Part shown: piece after piece, positions 36,897 through 46,154 of the stretch
How the letters are laid out: each line of letters begins with the position of its first letter
Position numbering within the stretch: the first letter of the stretch is position 1
Assembly: GCF_010587385.1 (NCBI RefSeq)
Contig: NZ_CP047475.1
Location: 1,922,001 to 1,986,000, forward strand
Direction: 5' to 3'
Length of the DNA: 64,000 nt
DNA from: Vibrio astriarenae
GTDB lineage: Bacteria; Pseudomonadota; Gammaproteobacteria; Enterobacterales; Vibrionaceae
Translations under genes and position numbers: made by a program
Notes under the pieces: model-generated
Database searches by the model: none
What the model was told of the DNA's origin: nothing
Seen by the model: the letters and a program-made list of their open reading frames with translations, nothing else

Positions 36897-37751
36897 ATGA
36901 ATACATTAGAAAAAATTCAAAATAACATTGAAAACTTTAGTAAGTCTGAGCGCAAAGTTGCTGAAGTCATAATGGCGTCACCTCAGACAGCTATCCACTC
37001 GAGCATTGCTACCCTGGCAAAAATGGCCGACGTGAGTGAACCGACGGTGAACCGTTTCTGTCGTCGTTTAGACACGAAAGGATTTCCAGACTTCAAACTG
37101 CATTTAGCCCAAAGCTTGGCGAATGGCACCCCTTACGTAAACAGAAATGTTGAAGAAAGCGATGGGGCTGAAGCATATACCCACAAGATTTTTGAATCTA
37201 CAATGGCTTGTCTGGACGTTGCTAAGAATAGCCTTGATTCTATGCAAGTAAACCGAGCTGTTGACCTACTGACACAAGCAAAACGTATTTCATTCTTCGG
37301 TCTCGGCGCTTCATCATCTGTTGCTCGCGATGCTCAAAACAAGTTCATCCGATTCAATATTCCAATCAGTTGCTTTGAAGATATCGTGATGCAGCGTATG
37401 CAGTGCATTAACTGCACCGATAACGATGTTATTGTCCTGATTTCTCACACTGGCCGGACTAAGAGCTTGGTGGAGATCGCCCATCTAGCACGTGAAAACG
37501 GCGCTACTGTGATTGCGATTACGGCAAAAGATTCACCTCTCGACAAAGCAGCATCACTATCCATTACGCTTGACGTACCGGAAGATACTGACGTCTATAT
37601 GCCAATGGCTAGCCGAGTCGTTCAAATGACAGTGATCGATGTACTCGCGACTGGCTTTACACTACGCCGTGGCTCGGGCTTCAGAGAAAACCTACGTCGT
37701 GTTAAAGATGCTCTAAAAGATTCTCGTTACGAGAAAATCAATCCGCTATAA
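36897..37751 (+). CDS. hexR: HexR, RpiR-type regulator of sugar metabolism
   Basis: MurR/RpiR-family transcription factor that responds to 2-keto-3-deoxy-6-phosphogluconate and controls central carbon genes. The 284-residue protein has the N-terminal helix-turn-helix (NVSEPTVNRFCRR-type motif at about 48-60) and a SIS sugar-phosphate domain with FFGLGASSSVARDA and LISHTGRTKSLVE. It matches E. coli HexR closely along its length. The ATG 36897 (MNTLEKIQ) is preferred over a GTG three codons earlier. It is monocistronic with a terminator. Confidence 0.93.
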   Translation: MNTLEKIQNNIENFSKSERKVAEVIMASPQTAIHSSIATLAKMADVSEPTVNRFCRRLDTKGFPDFKLHLAQSLANGTPYVNRNVEESDGAEAYTHKIFESTMACLDVAKNSLDSMQVNRAVDLLTQAKRISFFGLGASSSVARDAQNKFIRFNIPISCFEDIVMQRMQCINCTDNDVIVLISHTGRTKSLVEIAHLARENGATVIAITAKDSPLDKAASLSITLDVPEDTDVYMPMASRVVQMTVIDVLATGFTLRRGSGFRENLRRVKDALKDSRYEKINPL

Positions 37752-37769
37752 AACTCCATGTATTCAAAT

Positions 37770-37802
37770 AAAAAGACCTTCTCAAATGAAGGTCTTTTTG
37801 TT
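37770..37802. terminator. Bidirectional terminator of hexR and the Fe-ADH gene
   Basis: Arms AAAGACCTTC and GAAGGTCTTT with T runs on both strands, 20 bases after the hexR stop and 14 before the convergent Fe-ADH stop. Confidence 0.88.
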
Positions 37803-37815
37803 TATCTTACCCAGC

Positions 37816-39057
37816 TTAAATATCGCTGGTTTCAACACTAGAATCATGGACAAGCTCCACCAGTAAGCAGTCGTCCTCAGTATCTTGCCGCTTTTCACAA
37901 TGTCCATCACACTGACATACCGACTCAAGTATGCTCACCAGTCGCTCACTATCTAAAGTACTCGCATTTCCTTTGATATCGACCGACTTCAGTGCACTTT
38001 CAGCAACAAGTTCAAACGTGGTGCTACACACACCAAACTCACGTAAATCAGGGATATCTAAGCGCGACAGAATACTCTCAACCCAGAGTACCGCATCATG
38101 AAGGTTCGCATTCTGACGACCTGTCAGTATCTGAGCCATTTTTTGGTATCGCTCGAGGATCAATTCTTCACCATTCGCCTCTGCATTCAAAATATTCTCT
38201 CGCATAACGAACGGAGCTAACCGAGCGGTTATCACTCCATGCGGTGCTTTTAGTTCTCCGCCAAGCACTGAAGCTAACCCGTGAATACCCCCTAGTTTTG
38301 CGTTTGTTAAGGCCATTCCCCCAAGCATTGCTGCAAAAGAGAGGTCTTCACGTGCTTTATGATCGTCATGTAAGCAAGCGTCCGTTACCGAGCGGCTCAA
38401 GCGTCGAAACCCCTCTTCACACAACATATCACTAAATGGATTAGGCTCGTTACAAACATAAGCTTCCATCAGATGAGTAAAGGTATCCATTGCTCCCCGA
38501 GCAGATATCGCTTTACTGGTACCATAGGTTAGCGTTGGATCAATGATCGCTACTTTAGGCAACATATCGGCATCGCGCAGACTTACCTTGATGCGATCTT
38601 GCCCTGAACGAAGCACCGCATTTTTAGTCACCTCACTACCTGTACTTGCTGTAGTAGGAATCGCAATCACGGGCAAGGGCCTTGTTTTTAGCGGAACGTT
38701 ACGACCCACGGTTTCAACATAATCGTAGACATTACCTTGATTAGGAATAACTGCAGCAAGGGCCTTACCCATATCAATAACACTGCCCCCCCCAAAAGCA
38801 ACAATAACTTCTGGGTTGAACTTGCGCCCCAATACTGCCGCTTCTTCTACCATGGTGATATTAGGTTCATTTCCGACCGCGATATGCTGATAACGTAACT
38901 GCTGCTTAACCAGATAGTCGAGCACCACTGAACTGCGCTGTATACCTTTACCCGTCACCAGCAGTACGCTGTAACCATAGTGGCGAATCATTGACAAGGA
39001 CTGAGCCAGCGACCCTTCTCCAAATATGACACGCCCACTGGTCATAAAATTGAACAT
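37816..39057 (-). CDS. Iron-containing alcohol dehydrogenase
   Basis: NAD(P)-linked group III alcohol dehydrogenase of about 413 residues. Cofactor motifs GGGSVIDMGKALA and TASTGSEVT are intact. Metal-site residues appear in order: Asp in GAMDTFTHLMEAYV, His in IHGLASVLGGELKAPHG (two histidines of the typical set). The start ATG 39057 has GGGAGA five bases upstream; a longer frame from 39096 has no site. The C-terminal tail CQCDGHCEKRQ is cysteine-rich and not typical of the family. Substrate unknown. Confidence 0.87.
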   Translation of the reverse strand: MFNFMTSGRVIFGEGSLAQSLSMIRHYGYSVLLVTGKGIQRSSVVLDYLVKQQLRYQHIAVGNEPNITMVEEAAVLGRKFNPEVIVAFGGGSVIDMGKALAAVIPNQGNVYDYVETVGRNVPLKTRPLPVIAIPTTASTGSEVTKNAVLRSGQDRIKVSLRDADMLPKVAIIDPTLTYGTSKAISARGAMDTFTHLMEAYVCNEPNPFSDMLCEEGFRRLSRSVTDACLHDDHKAREDLSFAAMLGGMALTNAKLGGIHGLASVLGGELKAPHGVITARLAPFVMRENILNAEANGEELILERYQKMAQILTGRQNANLHDAVLWVESILSRLDIPDLREFGVCSTTFELVAESALKSVDIKGNASTLDSERLVSILESVCQCDGHCEKRQDTEDDCLLVELVHDSSVETSDI

Positions 39058-39297
39058 AGACTCTCCCTTTTCTATTTCTTTCTCTAAGTTGATCATTAAC
39101 TATCTAAACAATAATCGGTTTGACCTAGTGCAAAGCTTTCCATTTGTCCCTATTAAATTTAGGGTAATTTTGAGAAATATCACATCTGCTAAAAAGTAAT
39201 CAATAGCTTTTGTCTATCGCTGTAACAGGCATTGCCCCCTTTATTTTATGACTGCGATCAGGCATAGTTGTTCCCATAAAACAAAGGAGAAAAGTTT

Positions 39298-39561
39298 ATG
39301 TTTGTTGTTATCTTTGGTCGCCCTGCTTGCCCTTACTGTGTTCGTGCAAAAGAGTACGCTGAAACACTGAAAGAAAAGCGTGATGATTTTAACTACCGCT
39401 ATGTAGACATTCACGCAGAAGGTATCTCAAAAGCAGACCTTGAGAAGACAGTAGGTAAGCCAGTAGAAACTGTGCCGCAAATCTTCGTTGACCAAGAGCA
39501 CATCGGTGGCTGTGATGACTTCGAAGCTTACGCAAAAGAGCACCTAGGTCTATTCGCTTAA
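39298..39561 (+). CDS. grxA: Glutaredoxin 1
   Basis: Small thiol reductase that uses glutathione to reduce ribonucleotide reductase and other disulfides. The 87-residue protein carries the active-site CPYC near 12-15 and the glutathione-binding TVPQIFVDQEHIGGCDDF. AAAGGAGAAAAGTTT precedes the ATG. As in E. coli, it neighbours ybjL and lysO. A clear terminator follows. Confidence 0.95.
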   Translation: MFVVIFGRPACPYCVRAKEYAETLKEKRDDFNYRYVDIHAEGISKADLEKTVGKPVETVPQIFVDQEHIGGCDDFEAYAKEHLGLFA

Positions 39562-39583
39562 TCAACTCGATTGAATTATTATC

Positions 39584-39612
39584 AAACCGCTGTTTTTACG
39601 GCGGTTTTTTAT
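39584..39612 (+). terminator. Terminator of grxA
   Basis: Arms AAACCGC and GCGGTTT around a T-rich loop, followed by TTTATTATTT. Confidence 0.85.
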
Positions 39613-39763
39613 TATTTCTTAAACCCGAAAGTTAACAAAATCCCCATTTGGTGAGGCATGTGCAAATTTTTATGCATTTAGGGTAATTTGTGCTTATCAT
39701 TTACAAATAAATCAGTACAATTCGCACACTTCCTGTCCACCCCTTACAATCTGGTTCAAAGCC

Positions 39764-41446
39764 GTGAACATTGACGTTGTTAGCCTCTTAGAGCACAACC
39801 CTATTCTTCTCATCTTCGTAGTCCTTGCGATAGGACTTGCGATCGGCAAAATCCGTTTCGGAAATTTCCAACTTGGTAACTCAATCGGTGTATTGATCAC
39901 TTCATTAGTTATGGGACATCTTGGGTTTACGTTTAACCCAGAAGCTTTAACTATCGGCTTTATGTTGTTCATATACTGTGTGGGTATTGAAGCGGGCCCA
40001 AACTTCTTCGGTATTTTCTTTCGCGATGGAAAGCACTACTTCATCTTGAGTATGGTGGTGTTAGTAACGGCAATTTCAATTACTTACTTTGCAACTCAGT
40101 TTCTACACCTCGACCTTGGTTTGGCGACCGGCATGATGGCGGGGGCACTAACTTCGACACCAGTCTTAGTTGGCGCACAGGATGCGTTAAGTTCAGGACT
40201 TGCCGAAATCCCAAGAAACATGGATTTCGCAGCGGTACTTGAAAATCTCTCTGTCGGTTACGCAATGGCGTACTTAGTCGGTCTTATCAGTATGATCGTG
40301 TTTGCAAAGCTATTGCCTCGTCTGCAAAAGCAAAACCTATCGGACTCTGCACAGCAAATTGCGCAAGAGCGCGGCCTGGGCAGTTCTGGGCAACGTAAGG
40401 TCTACCTACCGATTATTCGCGCTTACCGTGTCGGCCCTGAATTGATTGACTGGACCGACGGAAAAAACCTGCGTGAACTGGGTATCTATCGTCAGACAGG
40501 TTGTTATATCGAGCGTATCCGCCGCAACGGTATTCTTGCCCATCCTGATGGTGACGCGATTTTGCAAGAGGGTGATGAAATAGCTCTCGTTGGCTTCCCA
40601 GACAGTCACGCCCGACTCGACCCAAGTTTTAGAAATGGCAAAGAGGTATTCGATCGTAACCTGCTTGACCTGCGGATCGTTGAAGAAGAGATCGTGGTAA
40701 AAAACGACTCGATTGCGGGTAAACGTCTTTCAGATCTCAACTTGTCTGAATACGGCTGTTTCCTAAACCGAGTGGTTCGAGCTCAGATAGAGATGCCAAT
40801 GGACCACGATATCGTTTTGGCTAAAGGCGATGTAATCCAAGTCAGTGGTGAAAAGAGCCGCGTGCATGGCCTTGCGGAGCGTATCGGTTTTATCTCAATT
40901 CACTCACAAATGGCGGACCTACTCGCGTTTTGTAGCTTCTTCATTTTGGGCATTATGTTTGGCCTCGTCACGATGACTTTCGGTCAAGTCTCTTTTGGGC
41001 TTGGTAATGCGGTGGGTCTTTTACTTTCTGGTATCACACTCGGCTTCCTCCGTGCTAACCACCCAACCTTTGGCTATGTTCCACAAGGAGCACTGAACTT
41101 AGTTAAAGATTTAGGGCTTGCCTTCTTTATGGTGGGGATTGGATTAAGTGCCGGTGGCAAGATGTTTGAGCACCTTGCAGACGTTGGTTTCCAAGTTATC
41201 ACACTCGCTCTAGTGATCAGTGTGGTGCCAGTGGTTTGTGCTTACCTAGTCGGCGCTTATATTCTAAAGATGAACCGTGCTCTGTTGTTTGGTGCGATTA
41301 TTGGAGCTCGAACCTGCGCTCCCGCCATGGACATCGTTAACGACTATGCGAAATCAACCATCCCTGCATTAGGTTATGCCGGCACCTACGCCATCGCCAA
41401 TATCTTAATGACGTTGGCAGGCACGATACTCATCATACTCAACTAA
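39764..41446 (+). CDS. ybjL: YbjL-type membrane transporter (AspT/AAE antiporter family)
   Basis: A 560-residue inner-membrane protein matching E. coli YbjL throughout. The two hydrophobic halves (about 1-190 and 385-560) have the repeated family motif, with [14 protein letters not shown] in the first and [16 protein letters not shown] in the second. The middle, about 200-380, holds two TrkA-C type domains ([21 protein letters not shown] and [18 protein letters not shown]). YbjL is implicated in glutamate efflux in E. coli, and family members exchange anions. The start is GTG 39764, with a weak upstream site. Confidence 0.9.
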   Translation: MNIDVVSLLEHNPILLIFVVLAIGLAIGKIRFGNFQLGNSIGVLITSLVMGHLGFTFNPEALTIGFMLFIYCVGIEAGPNFFGIFFRDGKHYFILSMVVLVTAISITYFATQFLHLDLGLATGMMAGALTSTPVLVGAQDALSSGLAEIPRNMDFAAVLENLSVGYAMAYLVGLISMIVFAKLLPRLQKQNLSDSAQQIAQERGLGSSGQRKVYLPIIRAYRVGPELIDWTDGKNLRELGIYRQTGCYIERIRRNGILAHPDGDAILQEGDEIALVGFPDSHARLDPSFRNGKEVFDRNLLDLRIVEEEIVVKNDSIAGKRLSDLNLSEYGCFLNRVVRAQIEMPMDHDIVLAKGDVIQVSGEKSRVHGLAERIGFISIHSQMADLLAFCSFFILGIMFGLVTMTFGQVSFGLGNAVGLLLSGITLGFLRANHPTFGYVPQGALNLVKDLGLAFFMVGIGLSAGGKMFEHLADVGFQVITLALVISVVPVVCAYLVGAYILKMNRALLFGAIIGARTCAPAMDIVNDYAKSTIPALGYAGTYAIANILMTLAGTILIILN

Positions 41447-41457
41447 TCGGTTGAAAC

Positions 41458-41492
41458 TAAAACGGTGAGCTATTTAGCTCGCCGTTTTCATA
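41458..41492. terminator. Bidirectional terminator of ybjL and hisI
   Basis: Arms AAAACGG-GAGC and GCTC-CCGTTTT with loop; T runs on both sides, about 12 bases after the ybjL stop and 23 before the hisI stop. Confidence 0.82.
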
Positions 41493-41514
41493 TTAAAACC
41501 CAAAAGACACCCGT

Positions 41515-42150
41515 CTACTTATGGCGCTCTTTAAGTTTGTTGATCACATCGTCCATTGATAGACCTTGATCTTGAAGTAACACAAATAGGTGATAAATAA
41601 GATCAGCTGACTCACAAACTAACTCCGCCTTATCGCCCGACGTCGCCGCAAGCGCGACTTCAACGCCTTCTTCACCCACTTTCTGCGAAATACGCTTGGT
41701 GCCACGGGCATAAAGGCTCGCGGTGTAAGATGACTCTGGGTCGGCACTCTTGCGGGCAGCCAATAGCTGCTCAAGTTGATGAAGCCACACCATCTGAGAC
41801 TCTTCTTGCTTATCGCCATCCCAGCAGGTTGTAGTACCTGTATGGCAAGTTGGCCCAACCGGGTTCACTTTCACGAGCAGCGTATCTTGGTCACAATCAA
41901 GTGCAATGTTCTCTAATTGAAGGACATTGCCTGACGTTTCACCCTTAGTCCAAAGACGCTCTTTAGTACGAGAGAAAAAAGTAACATTACCGGTATCCGC
42001 CGTCTTGGCTAGCGCATCGCGGTTCATGTAACCCATCATCAGCACTTGACTAGATTGAAAGTCCTGAACGATCGCTGGTACCAAACCGTCCACTTTTTCC
42101 CAATTAATACGCTCTGCCAGTGCGCTTACTTCTGCCGCTGCAAAACTCAT
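41515..42150 (-). CDS. hisI: Bifunctional phosphoribosyl-AMP cyclohydrolase / phosphoribosyl-ATP pyrophosphatase (HisIE)
   Basis: Carries out steps 2 and 3 of histidine synthesis. The N-terminal HisI half shows [26 protein letters not shown] and the zinc cysteines in [25 protein letters not shown]. The C-terminal HisE half shows [20 protein letters not shown] and the metal glutamates. At 211 residues it is full length. Its ATG overlaps the hisF stop by 4 bases. It is the last gene of the detached hisF-hisI unit. Confidence 0.96.
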   Translation of the reverse strand: MSFAAAEVSALAERINWEKVDGLVPAIVQDFQSSQVLMMGYMNRDALAKTADTGNVTFFSRTKERLWTKGETSGNVLQLENIALDCDQDTLLVKVNPVGPTCHTGTTTCWDGDKQEESQMVWLHQLEQLLAARKSADPESSYTASLYARGTKRISQKVGEEGVEVALAATSGDKAELVCESADLIYHLFVLLQDQGLSMDDVINKLKERHK

Positions 42151-42920
42151 AGTCGCACCTCAATGTCCTGTTGTTTTAGATACTGTTTTAGCTCGCCAAT
42201 GTTGATGACTTGCTTATGGAATACCGATGCAGCTAGAGCCCCATCAACATTTGCCTTTTGATAAGCTTCAGCAAAGTGCGCCATTACACCCGCACCACCT
42301 GATGCAATAAGAGGTACATTGCACACTTCTCGAACCATATTAAGCTGATCAATGTCGTAACCGTTACGCACGCCATCTTGGTTCATCATATTCAGGACAA
42401 TTTCGCCTGCACCACGTTTTTGGACTTCTTGAACCCAATCACGAGTTTCCCACTGAGTGGCTTTCGTACGAGCTTCATCACCAGTAAATTGATAGACCTT
42501 GTATTTGCCAGTGTCTTTATCGTAATAGGAGTCGATACCCACCACGATACACTGCACACCAAACTTGTCAGCGAGGTCAGTAATCAGCTCAGGATTCGCC
42601 AGTGCAGGTGAATTGATTGACACTTTATCTGCACCGAACTCAAGAATTCTTGCAGCATCTTCAGCAGACTTGATACCGCCCGCGACACAAAAAGGAATAT
42701 CAATGACTTCCGCAACACGCGCTACCCAGCTTTTATCGACAACACGGCCGTCACTTGAGGCGGTAATATCATAAAAAACCAGCTCATCTGCGCCCTCTTC
42801 AGCGTAACGCTGGGCAAGAGGAACGATGTCACCAATAATTTCATGGTTGCGGAACTGAACGCCCTTTACAACTTGTCCATCGCGAACATCAAGGCAAGGA
42901 ATGATTCTTTTGGCAAGCAT
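42147..42920 (-). CDS. hisF: Imidazole glycerol phosphate synthase, cyclase subunit
   Basis: Cyclase half of the HisF-HisH complex; it uses ammonia from HisH to close the imidazole ring. The 257-residue (beta/alpha)8 barrel begins [14 protein letters not shown] with catalytic Asp11, and Asp near 130 is in VGIDSYYD. The start ATG 42920 is preceded by GGGAGG about ten bases upstream; a longer TTG-started frame from 42938 adds six residues. Normally it follows hisA directly; here a haem island lies in between. Confidence 0.95.
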   Translation of the reverse strand: MLAKRIIPCLDVRDGQVVKGVQFRNHEIIGDIVPLAQRYAEEGADELVFYDITASSDGRVVDKSWVARVAEVIDIPFCVAGGIKSAEDAARILEFGADKVSINSPALANPELITDLADKFGVQCIVVGIDSYYDKDTGKYKVYQFTGDEARTKATQWETRDWVQEVQKRGAGEIVLNMMNQDGVRNGYDIDQLNMVREVCNVPLIASGGAGVMAHFAEAYQKANVDGALAASVFHKQVINIGELKQYLKQQDIEVRL

Positions 42921-42990
42921 TGTTACAACACCTCCCAATTACGCATTTGATTCAAACTAAACTCCATTTCAAAGGTGTTGCTACCTGCGT

Positions 42991-43013
42991 CAGGCAAACC
43001 TCATGTTTGCCTG
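42991..43013. repeat. Perfect 9-bp inverted repeat upstream of hisF
   Basis: CAGGCAAAC-CTCAT-GTTTGCCTG lies 71 bases before the hisF start, in the 191-base gap after the ABC exporter gene. No T run follows on either strand, so it is not a classical terminator. Confidence 0.65.
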
Positions 43014-43111
43014 CAGATATGACTTACCTTCAATTTACACATTTTCAGAGGTCAGTAAAGGGCTATTAGCGATTCCGTAAAGAATTAATCTAAGTTATTA
43101 CACCAATTTGT

Positions 43112-44911
43112 TTATGAAGCTTGCAGCTCCCCATATAAGGTTTGATATAACCCCTGTTGACCCACTAACTCACTGTGGCTGCCAGACTGCTTAACCTGCC
43201 CATCTTCAAGCACATAAATAACATCAGCTTGCCTTACTGCTGAGAGTCGATGAGCAACAATGAGTGTGGTTCGATTTGATAAAAAACGGCTCATGGCCTC
43301 ATGCAACGCGGCCTCAGTGGCAGTATCTAGTGCGGAAGTTGCTTCGTCGAGGATGACAAATTGAGGGTCACTCAACACCATTCGCGCAATAGCCAAACGC
43401 TGCCTTTGGCCCCCAGATAGGCGCACACCATTCCTACCCAATTCAGAGTCCAGACCATCACTCAGTTGTTCTACCACATCTTTGAGCTGAGCCACCTCAA
43501 GAGCCTGCCACAATTGCTGGTCAGCATAACGTCCGTCATTTAGCGTCAAATTAGCACGAAGCGTATCGTTAAAAATGACCGGCTGTTGAAGCACTACTGC
43601 CATATGCTCTCGCAACGACTCATAGGTGACATCTTCTATTCGTTCTCCATTGACAAGAATAGCGCCACTCCCCTTTCGGTAGATACCCATGAGCAGTTGA
43701 ATTAATGTCGATTTCCCCCCACCAGACGCACCGACAAGAGCAACACGTTTCCCCTTGGGAATCGTTAAATTCAGCTTATCAAGAACCTGTCGTTCATCGT
43801 CATATTGAAAGCTGACATCTTGTACTTGGATATCCAGAGGTTCACCTGTAACAAACGGTGAGACAGTAGGCATAGGTCGCTCTTCTTCTTCCAATGTCAG
43901 CAGGCTATTGAGTCTCTTCATTGCTGCTGAGGCACTAAACCAAGCGTATTGTACGCCCAACAGTTCCTGTACGGGTCCAAGCATGTACCAGAGATAGCCA
44001 AAAATCGCGAAGATCTGGCCAATCGAAAGATCACTGAATAACACCATGATCATCGCGGCAGCGCGGAAGATCTCAAACCCGATGAGAAACATCAAAAAGG
44101 ACATTCGATTAGCGGCATCTGACTGCCAAGCATAACGATCCGCATCGTGACGAATGTTCTCAGCGTCCATCTTTAGTGATTCTAAAAAGGCTAACTCTCG
44201 GTTCGAAGCTCGCAATTGATAAAGCCCCTCTAATATTTCCACTAACTTGTGCTGAAAACGTTCAAAAGATTGGTTTTCTCTTTTTTTGAGATGCTTGACT
44301 CGCTGCCCTAATTTACGCGACAAATAGACAATCACAGGGTTCATCGCCAGAATAAACAAGCCCAGACGCCACTCCATCCACAGAAGAATGATTGCAGTCC
44401 CAACGATGGTGAGTACACCAATAATAAGTCGACTCAGCGTGTCTCCGACGAACTTATCTATCGTTTCAATATCCGTCACTAGGTGGGAGCTGATCCCGCC
44501 ACTCCCTTTTTGCTCATATTGACGCATACTCACGCGTCCAAGCTTATCAAGCAACGATTGTCGAATATGGCAAGTAATACTCTTCGCAACCAGAGTAAAC
44601 TGGCGATTTTGTACAATATTAAGCAGTTGACTTACGCAACGCATGACAATGATCATCAGCAAACACAACACAATGTATGCCGTGGGCATTTGCCAAGTCT
44701 CTGGCAGTAACTTGTCCATCCACGCAACACCAACACTCGGTTGATTGAGCAAAACTTCATCAACCATTAAAGGCAGAAGAAGCGGAATGGGCACGCTGAT
44801 TAACGTAGCAACTATCGCTAAATAGTTGGCAATCACAAGCCGCTTTTTGTGCTTGATTGCCTGTTGATAGAGCCATTTGGGTGAAAGATAGCTTAAGCGC
44901 TCAGTGGTCAC
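43112..44911 (-). CDS. ABC exporter, fused permease and ATPase (MsbA/MdlB-like)
   Basis: A 599-residue half-transporter that would dimerise in the inner membrane. The N-terminal type I exporter domain (about 20-320) has six membrane segments. The C-terminal ATPase has Walker A GASGGGKST (about residues 393-401), signature LSGGQRQR (about 495), Walker B VILDEATSALD and the switch His in IVAHRLS. It lies between hutZ and hisF on the same strand. Its cargo is unknown; a link to haem or porphyrin handling rests only on position. Confidence 0.85.
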   Translation of the reverse strand: MTTERLSYLSPKWLYQQAIKHKKRLVIANYLAIVATLISVPIPLLLPLMVDEVLLNQPSVGVAWMDKLLPETWQMPTAYIVLCLLMIIVMRCVSQLLNIVQNRQFTLVAKSITCHIRQSLLDKLGRVSMRQYEQKGSGGISSHLVTDIETIDKFVGDTLSRLIIGVLTIVGTAIILLWMEWRLGLFILAMNPVIVYLSRKLGQRVKHLKKRENQSFERFQHKLVEILEGLYQLRASNRELAFLESLKMDAENIRHDADRYAWQSDAANRMSFLMFLIGFEIFRAAAMIMVLFSDLSIGQIFAIFGYLWYMLGPVQELLGVQYAWFSASAAMKRLNSLLTLEEEERPMPTVSPFVTGEPLDIQVQDVSFQYDDERQVLDKLNLTIPKGKRVALVGASGGGKSTLIQLLMGIYRKGSGAILVNGERIEDVTYESLREHMAVVLQQPVIFNDTLRANLTLNDGRYADQQLWQALEVAQLKDVVEQLSDGLDSELGRNGVRLSGGQRQRLAIARMVLSDPQFVILDEATSALDTATEAALHEAMSRFLSNRTTLIVAHRLSAVRQADVIYVLEDGQVKQSGSHSELVGQQGLYQTLYGELQAS

Positions 44912-44947
44912 GCCTTACTCCATTATTAATCTGAACTATAAACAACG

Positions 44948-44974
44948 AAGCCCCACACAAAAAGCATGGGGCTT
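44948..44974 (-). terminator. Hairpin after hutZ
   Basis: Arms AAGCCCCA and TGGGGCTT around an 11-base loop, 23 bases beyond the hutZ stop. The T tail is poor (CGTTGTTT), so read-through into the ABC gene is possible. Confidence 0.55.
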
Positions 44975-44996
44975 AGCAAATAAAAACAGGACTGAA

Positions 44997-45545
44997 TTAG
45001 TTAGCCGCTTGTTCTTTTTCACGCTTAACATGACCTTCGGTAAGGTGAACAACATCCACCATATCAAAGCCATTCACATCGAATGCCTGACCAAACCCTT
45101 TTACATAGCGACCTTTCTCAGGTTGGATTTGGTAAAGGCGGAAATCACCCAAATTGCTCAGATTATCGATGATTTCACCGAACTTCTGCGTTAATGCACT
45201 AACACCCTCACTCCACAAGTTCGTTTCTCTTTCGACAAATTCTGCCTTCGCTTCAAAAGAGAGTCGCTTACGTGCAAAGATATGTTTCGCTTGTGCCTCA
45301 TCTTCGATCAGCATGATAGACAGATTATTGTTCGCCTGTAGGTTCTTTCCATGAGGAGCAATATCACTCACTAAAATAAAAAAGCCGGATTCAGTGAAAG
45401 CAAACGGGACATAGCTGGCTGTTGGCAACTGATGACTATTGATTGTGGCCAACTGAAGTGTTTTGCAGTTGTCTCGAAACTCCTGCATTTCTGGTACAAG
45501 TCTAGATTGCAGTCGCTCTTGTTTGACTTCTGGGTTCATGTTCAA
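44997..45545 (-). CDS. hutZ: Haem-degrading protein HutZ
   Basis: Cytoplasmic enzyme that opens the haem ring with oxygen to release iron; split-barrel family with HugZ. The 182-residue protein has LQLATINSHQLPTASYVPFAF, ARKRLSFEAKAEFVER and the C-terminal DFRLYQIQPEKGRYVKGFGQAF. A late His in HLTEGHVK is placed where V. cholerae HutZ has its haem ligand. It starts 9 bases after hutX. It is the third gene of hutW-hutX-hutZ, under the Fur-like divergent region. Confidence 0.92.
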   Translation of the reverse strand: MNMNPEVKQERLQSRLVPEMQEFRDNCKTLQLATINSHQLPTASYVPFAFTESGFFILVSDIAPHGKNLQANNNLSIMLIEDEAQAKHIFARKRLSFEAKAEFVERETNLWSEGVSALTQKFGEIIDNLSNLGDFRLYQIQPEKGRYVKGFGQAFDVNGFDMVDVVHLTEGHVKREKEQAAN

Positions 45546-45554
45546 CGTCCTTGT

Positions 45555-46073
45555 TTACTTCGTCATTGATAGCTTTAACGTGTTAAACGCTTCAATTTGC
45601 TCTGGGATCAGATTACGTGCTTTATCGCGGCCTAAATACACACGGAACACGCAGTTGCCATCTTGATTGAAAAACGCAATATGATGCGTTTCTGTACCGT
45701 GAAAAAGCTTACTCACGAAAGCGATATCTGTAATCAAGTCTAGCTTCAAATGCCCATGTAAGCCCGCTTTGCCCATAATGTTGTAGTAACCATGTGCCGT
45801 TTTTCCTTTAGGGAAAGGGCCTTTGAACTCAAAAATTGAACCAAATGAGTTTGTGATCGTTGTTACGTTACCCCATTCAGGTAGCTGGCTAAGAATCAAC
45901 TCCGCATTCTCGCCTGCAATGGCCGTCACCATTTCTTCAGGCAGAGCTAAGCTCGCCTCTGCTTCACTCAGTGATAAACGAGTAGCAATATCAGTGACTG
46001 ATAAGCTTGGCTCAGCTTGACATAACTCAGCAACCTTTTGCTTCGCTTCTTCAAATGTACAAGTGGTGTACAT
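45555..46073 (-). CDS. hutX: Haem-transfer protein HutX
   Basis: Cytoplasmic haem carrier that hands haem to HutZ. The 172-residue protein belongs to the HutX/ChuX fold: FGSIFEFKGPFPKGKTAHGYYN, HLKLDLITDIAFVSKLFHGTETHHIAFFN and FRVYLGRDKARNLIPEQI are typical. It is separated from hutZ by 9 bases and from hutW by 81. In enteric chu operons the homologue ChuX plays a related part. Confidence 0.92.
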   Translation of the reverse strand: MYTTCTFEEAKQKVAELCQAEPSLSVTDIATRLSLSEAEASLALPEEMVTAIAGENAELILSQLPEWGNVTTITNSFGSIFEFKGPFPKGKTAHGYYNIMGKAGLHGHLKLDLITDIAFVSKLFHGTETHHIAFFNQDGNCVFRVYLGRDKARNLIPEQIEAFNTLKLSMTK

Positions 46074-46154
46074 AGACTTCTCCTTAATTCACGCTGTCTG
46101 CGTGTGTTTTTGTTCTCTATTTGTTTAGCCTAGACTTGGCTGACTAACCGTGTT

